Source: Alistipes sp.
Lineage (GTDB): Bacteria > Bacteroidota > Bacteroidia > Bacteroidales > Rikenellaceae
Reading direction: 5' to 3'
NCBI GenBank assembly: GCA_017399485.1
Contig: JAFQCA010000029.1
Span: 1-64,000 of the forward strand
Length of the DNA stretch: 64,000 nucleotides
Positions 59,725 through 64,000 of the stretch are shown here, in pieces. Made by a program: the position numbers and the translations under genes. How positions within the stretch are numbered: the first letter of the stretch is position 1; each line of letters opens with the position of its first letter. A model generated the notes under the pieces. That model searched no databases. It was not told where the DNA came from and saw only the letters and a list, made by a program, of their open reading frames with translations.

Positions 59725-59738
59725 TTACTATAACACAA
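59725..59738 (-). promoter_or_regulatory. Second copy of the 14-base motif
   Basis: TTGTGTTATAGTAA on the minus strand, 41 bases before the start of the 59684 gene, identical to the copy before the RT. It may mark a promoter or processing site for the DGR unit. Confidence 0.35.
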
Positions 59739-59760
59739 TGTGGACAAGTTAAGCATAACT

Positions 59761-60162
59761 TTATGCCAACAACGATTCAAGGCGGTTAATTTCGTCCCGG
59801 ATTGCTTGCCTTTCATCGTGTAATGCCTGTATGTCGTAAGGCAATGTTTCGCCCACCAACGAACATTCATAACACTTCGTAACCTTGTAATCGGATTCCG
59901 AAAGTCGTTGTTTCAATTCGCCAATTTGTGTTTCGATGGTTTCGGTGTCAATCTTGGTTTCCCAAGACTGAACCACCTTGCCATCAACGATTGTGAACGA
60001 ATCCTTTGCAATATACCCGGCATCGCATCGGGGTTGTTCACTTGGTACAAAATCAAGATACCCGGCATTTCTCAACTTTGTAATATATTCACCTTGTAGA
60101 TGCTGACATCTTCGTGTGTCAATAATTCCGTTTTCGTCAATTTTTGCTAAAAGTATATCCAT
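59761..60162 (-). CDS. Phage tail-associated protein with C-terminal coiled coil
   Basis: A 133-residue protein (start ATG 60162, 10 bases after the tail gene stop). Sequence begins MDILLAKIDENGIIDTRRC and ends in a heptad-like stretch YDIQALHDERQAIRDEINRLES (about 108-129), a likely coiled coil. Resembles small tail-fibre-assembly or attachment proteins only in position and shape. Not recognised. Confidence 0.6.
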   Translation of the reverse strand: MDILLAKIDENGIIDTRRCQHLQGEYITKLRNAGYLDFVPSEQPRCDAGYIAKDSFTIVDGKVVQSWETKIDTETIETQIGELKQRLSESDYKVTKCYECSLVGETLPYDIQALHDERQAIRDEINRLESLLA

Positions 60163-60172
60163 AATTGTTATT

Positions 60173-63100
60173 TTATGAATGGGTTGATAATACGTGCCAA
60201 CCACCATTATAATATCGCAATCTCAACACATCGCCTTTTGCCATATCATAATAACTTATCGTCTGCCCATTATAACCATATATGTAACCATCTGTTGTTG
60301 TTTCGGGCTGAACACGAATTTTGTTGGGCATCGAACGGTCGCAAACAATTTCAATATCAAATATCACAACCGCATTGTTTACAAATGAATTGATTGATGC
60401 TTTTGATGGCAAATACACATACCTATGCGATGCACCACACGCATTGAAATGGAATTTATGGGTGATTTCGTAATAACTTGTGATAATATCCGAATATGCT
60501 TCACCAACATAACCATCTTCAAACTGTGCAACCCCACCAATTCCAAACATATTTCCATCATAATGAATCGCCCTTTGTGTGTACCAAGGATGTTTGTAGT
60601 TGGGGCGGCATCTTGCATATAATGCAATTGCACTTTGCCCATACGTATAGCCATCTTCGTATTCAAAACGTGCCAAGCAAGGATAACCCATTGTTGCCGG
60701 GAAAACATTAGAACCAATACCCGCCCAAATGGAACGATTGCTTGTGTATTGCGAAAACTTGATGAAACTTGACAAAATGGCAAGTCCATCATTATTCGTT
60801 GAGCCGATTGTTTCTGCAACACCAATTCGACCGGGTGCAATCTCGAATCCGCCAATAAGACCCGAAACGGAATTGATAACACCCTCGACGGTTGCTTTTG
60901 TCATCACCACCGAACCATCTTGAAGCACACGAAAAGGTGCGCTTGCTCGATTCTCAAATGATGCACCCGCCCAAAAGCGAACCGATGTTGTCGCCGTTCC
61001 ATTGCCCGTGATACCCGCTAAGATGCTTTTGTTGTCGCCCGCAACCTGAATTGTGCCGGACGTTACAATTCCGCCATCAATGGTCGTTTGCGTGTTGTCG
61101 TAATACACGGCAATAACCCAATCGTTCACATTGTAAGACTGTGAAGATGTTTTCTTGGTGATACATCGGCGCAACTCCTTTCCATCAACCCACAAATCGC
61201 CAATGTCGTAAGGGGTTGTCGGCGTTGCCACAAACACACGTCTTTTGCCATCGGCTGTGTCCTGTGCTTGGCTTGCCGCTTCATAAGCTGCAATCGCTTT
61301 GGCATCTTCAACCTTTGTCCACACATAAGAACTTGTGTAATACTTCAATTCTTTGTTCGTGGTGTGATACCACATATCGCCAACGTGCTTTTTCTTTTCT
61401 GCTGTCGTCCACACATTTGACGGGTCGGTCGTTTGAAACCACGTTTCAATCTTTCCGTCAATTTGCGTCAAAATGTCGGTCTTGTCGGTTGCATAATCGC
61501 CGTTGATAAAGTCATTCAACCCCGAATCATCGGTGTATTTTGAAGCCTTATCCCAATCGCTTGATGAATACGAACCCGAAGCACGCGCGGTCTTGCATCG
61601 CATTATGTCGCCATCTTCGCCCTGAACCCACAAATCGCCAACATCATAAGGTGTTGTTGGTGTTGTTACAAATACACGTCTTTTGCCATCGGCTGTGTCC
61701 TGTGCTTGGCTTGCCGCTTCTTGCGCGGCAATTGCGTCCGCATCTTCAACCTTTGTCCATACATAAGAATTTGTCGATAATTGCCTATAATACCTCAATT
61801 CTTTTGATGAAGTATTAAACCACATATCGCCAACGTGTTTCGTTTTTTCGGCTAATGACCACGCCGTAGATGGTGAAGTTGTTTGATACCAACATTCTAT
61901 CTTGCCATCAATTTGTGATTTTATTTCATCAATCGTTTCATCGAAAACGCCATTTATGAAATTATTTAGGCTTTCATCGCTTGTGTAATTGGTTGCATTT
62001 TCCCAATCGCTTTCCGCGTAAGTCGCGTTTTTGCCTTTCGATGTCATACAAACTTTTAGGAAAGTTCCATTTACCCACAAATCGCCAACATCGTATGGCG
62101 TTGTTGGTGTTGTTACAAATACACGTCTTTTTCCGTCGGCTGTGTCTTGTGCTTCCGCCGCCGCTTGCATTGCGCTTGCAATTGCAGAATCGCTAATTTC
62201 AATCCATTTATAAGTCGAACCGTCCTTGCTGAACCTGTACGCCGTGCCATCATCGTTGTTGTAATAAATATCACCCAAGTGCATATCCTTGTCGGTGTTG
62301 GTTGTCCAATCACTCGCGGGCGCATTGTTTAATGTTGGTACGCCCGAAGCGAACCAAGTTTCAATAACGCCGTCCAATTGTTTGAATATCTCATTGATTG
62401 CGGGTGTGTAAATACTATCAATAAACGAATTAAGTTCTTCATCGCCCGTGTACTTTGAAGCACGTTCCCAATCGGTTGCAGTATATTCCCCACTTGTGCG
62501 GGTTGTCTTGCATCGCATAATATCGCCCGTTGCGCCTTGCACCCATAAATCACCGACATCGTATGGCGTTGTTGGAGTATTTACGAACACACGGCGTTTG
62601 CCGTCTGCCGTATCTTGCGCCTTGCTTGCGGCTTCCAATGCGTTTTTTGCGTCCTTATCTTCCAAGACTTCCCAACTATATGAATCGGAAAATCTCTTTG
62701 ATTCCTTTGTTTCGGTATTATACCAAAGGTCGCCAACGTGCTTTTTCTTTTCTGCTGTCGTCCACACATTTGACGGGTCGGTTGTTTGAAACCACGTTTC
62801 AACCTTACCGTCGATTTGCGCTTCTATTTCACCAAACAATCCCGGCAATGTGTTGTTGATGAAATCTTTGCTTTCCAATGCTTCTTTGCCCAATTCTTCA
62901 AGTGTCTTTTCGCTTCCATTGGAATTGAACACGATTCGACCGCCGATTTCCGAATTGTCAAGGTCGAAATATGTTGTTCCGTCCGCCGATTCAATGCGCC
63001 CGGTCTTGATGAATCGCCCATTTATCATCGTGAAACCATAAGTCAAGGCAAGGGAACGCGCTTTCAATTCCGGGTCGATGCTTGACAATGTACCGACCAA

Positions 63101-64000
63101 GAAATGATAATAATTCGCATCTTCATCAACCTTGATTTGTGATGCTGTGAAGATGAACGAACCCGCCGTTCCGTTTTTCTCACACTTGGCATATAGGTAA
63201 TAAGGCACGTTGCTTGTCAAGGTGGTTTGTGCGTCCGCCATCACCCAAGACACCGCCGATTCTTCATTGATGGCGTAATGGGTAAGAACACCGCCTTGCC
63301 ACTTCACGACATTGTTGTTGCCTTGGAAATTTGGTTGGAATACTGTATTCATCAAACCAAACTGCATTGACTTCGCGCCAACCGACAAAGCCATTGTGTC
63401 GATTGAATTTGGCTTTATCTTGTCGGTGTAATAATCACCTTCGGGGTCGAATACCATATTCAACACTTCACGACTTGAACGCCAATTCGCACGCGCACGG
63501 GTTGGGTCTTTCAGGTTGTTAATGGTAACAATCTTGTCAAGTTCCACCAAGTCCGAAATCACGCGGTTGGTGATTGTGGCACTTGTTACCGTGTCCGAAA
63601 TTGTCAAGGTATATTCGTAAGGGTCAAGGATATTTCGCACAAATGATTTGATACGAATTGCCTTGTCCACGTCAATATCCTTGTCCACCACGTGCAAATA
63701 ATCACCGGGGGCAAATACATTGGTAATGGAATCATGCGTTCCAACAATCTTTTCCAAATATGCCTTGGTTACACTCAAACCGTATTGCACTTTTGGTTGG
63801 CAATTTTGGTCGTAATACTTATTTGCCACTTCTTCCAAGTCCGCTTCCGCCTGTGCTTCGATTTCGGGTGAATAGGCAATATCAAGAACCTTGTATTCAT
63901 CGCCCAAACCAAATTGGAATGCCGCCGATGTTTCGGACGGGAACACATCGCCCCGGTCGTCCGTTGTCTTTATCAACGTAAACTTCTTAAAAGTGTGGTC
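60173..64000 (-). CDS. Large phage tail protein with tandem repeats (5' end outside the window)
   Basis: At least 1275 residues; the frame stays open to the window edge, so the start is beyond 64000 (the codon at 63976 is TTG, internal leucine). The N-terminal part (up to about residue 360 of what is seen) looks like a phage tail-tip/endopeptidase-type structural protein. Then come four tandem repeats of about 150 residues (DNA about 61195-62790): half A, DTADGKRRVFVTTPTTPYDVGDLW; half B, IDGKIETWFQTTDPS..W..AEKKKHVGDMWYN. The Trp-rich GDLW modules resemble carbohydrate-binding repeats of phage tails. The end holds a further beta region. Function: host contact. Confidence 0.85.
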   Translation of the reverse strand, partial: DHTFKKFTLIKTTDDRGDVFPSETSAAFQFGLGDEYKVLDIAYSPEIEAQAEADLEEVANKYYDQNCQPKVQYGLSVTKAYLEKIVGTHDSITNVFAPGDYLHVVDKDIDVDKAIRIKSFVRNILDPYEYTLTISDTVTSATITNRVISDLVELDKIVTINNLKDPTRARANWRSSREVLNMVFDPEGDYYTDKIKPNSIDTMALSVGAKSMQFGLMNTVFQPNFQGNNNVVKWQGGVLTHYAINEESAVSWVMADAQTTLTSNVPYYLYAKCEKNGTAGSFIFTASQIKVDEDANYYHFLVGTLSSIDPELKARSLALTYGFTMINGRFIKTGRIESADGTTYFDLDNSEIGGRIVFNSNGSEKTLEELGKEALESKDFINNTLPGLFGEIEAQIDGKVETWFQTTDPSNVWTTAEKKKHVGDLWYNTETKESKRFSDSYSWEVLEDKDAKNALEAASKAQDTADGKRRVFVNTPTTPYDVGDLWVQGATGDIMRCKTTRTSGEYTATDWERASKYTGDEELNSFIDSIYTPAINEIFKQLDGVIETWFASGVPTLNNAPASDWTTNTDKDMHLGDIYYNNDDGTAYRFSKDGSTYKWIEISDSAIASAMQAAAEAQDTADGKRRVFVTTPTTPYDVGDLWVNGTFLKVCMTSKGKNATYAESDWENATNYTSDESLNNFINGVFDETIDEIKSQIDGKIECWYQTTSPSTAWSLAEKTKHVGDMWFNTSSKELRYYRQLSTNSYVWTKVEDADAIAAQEAASQAQDTADGKRRVFVTTPTTPYDVGDLWVQGEDGDIMRCKTARASGSYSSSDWDKASKYTDDSGLNDFINGDYATDKTDILTQIDGKIETWFQTTDPSNVWTTAEKKKHVGDMWYHTTNKELKYYTSSYVWTKVEDAKAIAAYEAASQAQDTADGKRRVFVATPTTPYDIGDLWVDGKELRRCITKKTSSQSYNVNDWVIAVYYDNTQTTIDGGIVTSGTIQVAGDNKSILAGITGNGTATTSVRFWAGASFENRASAPFRVLQDGSVVMTKATVEGVINSVSGLIGGFEIAPGRIGVAETIGSTNNDGLAILSSFIKFSQYTSNRSIWAGIGSNVFPATMGYPCLARFEYEDGYTYGQSAIALYARCRPNYKHPWYTQRAIHYDGNMFGIGGVAQFEDGYVGEAYSDIITSYYEITHKFHFNACGASHRYVYLPSKASINSFVNNAVVIFDIEIVCDRSMPNKIRVQPETTTDGYIYGYNGQTISYYDMAKGDVLRLRYYNGGWHVLSTHS
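61195..62790 (-). repeat. Four tandem ~450 bp repeats in the tail gene
   Basis: The conserved segment for DTADGKRRVFV recurs at about 61240, 61680, 62130 and 62590, spaced about 434, 453 and 462 bases apart; the partner segment with WTTAEKKKHVGD recurs between them. DNA of the first, third and fourth copies is very close over the GKRRVFV region, so the array can recombine. Copies differ in length and in the variable stretches between modules. Confidence 0.8.

Larger units (their letters stand above)
53348..64000. mobile_element. Prophage (one end), late-gene module, integrated next to tRNA-Ser
   Basis: From the tRNA-Ser 3' end to the window end all genes are on the minus strand, read towards the tRNA, and are phage-type: a repeat-rich tail protein, small tail-associated genes, a DGR with its lectin-like target, and a lysis cassette. 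No integrase, terminase, capsid or repressor is in the window, so the other end lies to the right. The direct repeat that would define the far att site cannot be seen. Order (tail, DGR, lysis, att) is that of a tailed phage's late operon end. Confidence 0.88.

Noticed and set aside
63976..63976. TTG at 63976 as start of the tail gene
   Set aside because: The frame remains open to the window edge without a stop, so this is an internal Leu codon and the real start is outside.
60173..64000. Tail repeats as a second DGR variable region
   Set aside because: The repeat differences are spread over all bases and over 450 bp, not adenine-specific, and no TR matches them.

Overview
The window reads as chromosome of a Bacteroidales bacterium (phylum Bacteroidota) with one end of an integrated tailed phage at its right side. 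The host assignment rests on many TAnnTTTG -7 boxes with TTTG about 18-21 bp upstream (tRNA-Ser, CotH, MoxR and DUF4831-like promoters are the clearest), a fused SecDF, a Bat/MoxR aerotolerance cluster, a fimbrillin-like lipoprotein, lipoprotein-type CotH and FKBP proteins, and little use of Shine-Dalgarno sites. I cannot fix the genus; a Rikenellaceae/Alistipes-like host is only a guess.

Layout. 1-640 is AT-rich, gene-free and holds a tandem ~110 bp repeat. 762-5903 (+): GH13 glycosidase, TPM/YgcG-LemA pair, a TIM-barrel isomerase and a Gfo/Idh/MocA oxidoreductase. 5848-8473 (-): DoxX protein, L20, L35, then a fimbrillin-like lipoprotein with its small companion peptide behind a promoter with an inverted repeat and a G9 tract. 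9004-12837 (+): lolD, TIGR02757 protein, tRNA methyltransferase, DUF4831-like protein, AlkD-like protein. 12861-18089 (-): thioredoxin, then radA, rseP, dxr and a degenerate M23 protein as one operon. 18296-22295 (+): sugar nucleotidyltransferase and a large MG2-like cell-surface protein. 22335-31464 (-): folP, coaE, a membrane protein, secDF, a deacetylase/serine-hydrolase fusion, dnaK. 31814-35266 (+): two CotH paralogues. 35327-39971 (-): SGNH hydrolase, small DNA-binding protein, two adjacent FKBP-like lipoproteins (one interrupted by a Tyr/Asn/Gly-rich block), ruvA. 40082-42249 (+): OmpH, nucleosidase, ispE. 42288-52293 (-): cdaA, two Gfo/Idh/MocA proteins, a DNA glycosylase-like protein and a six-gene MoxR-DUF58-BatD-like-TPR-VWA-VWA operon. 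52817-53347: HU and tRNA-Ser(UGA).

The prophage end occupies about 53348-64000. All its genes are on the minus strand and are read towards the tRNA: a large repeat-containing tail protein (5' end outside the window), a small protein, another small protein, a diversity-generating retroelement (DGR) and a lysis cassette (TM protein, GH108 muramidase, DUF5675 protein, spanin-like lipoprotein).

The DGR is the highlight. A 116 bp template repeat (57897-58012) lies between a reverse transcriptase gene (56701-57729) and the 3' end of a 438-residue C-type-lectin-like phage protein (58091-59407) that carries the matching variable repeat (58116-58231). I compared the two repeats base by base: there are 13 differences and 12 of them fall on adenines of the template in the coding orientation, giving 10 amino-acid changes, mostly at AAT codons. 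That is the known fingerprint of DGR mutagenic homing. No Avd-like accessory gene is visible between target and RT; two unidentified small genes directly downstream of the RT are candidates for accessory or unrelated phage functions.
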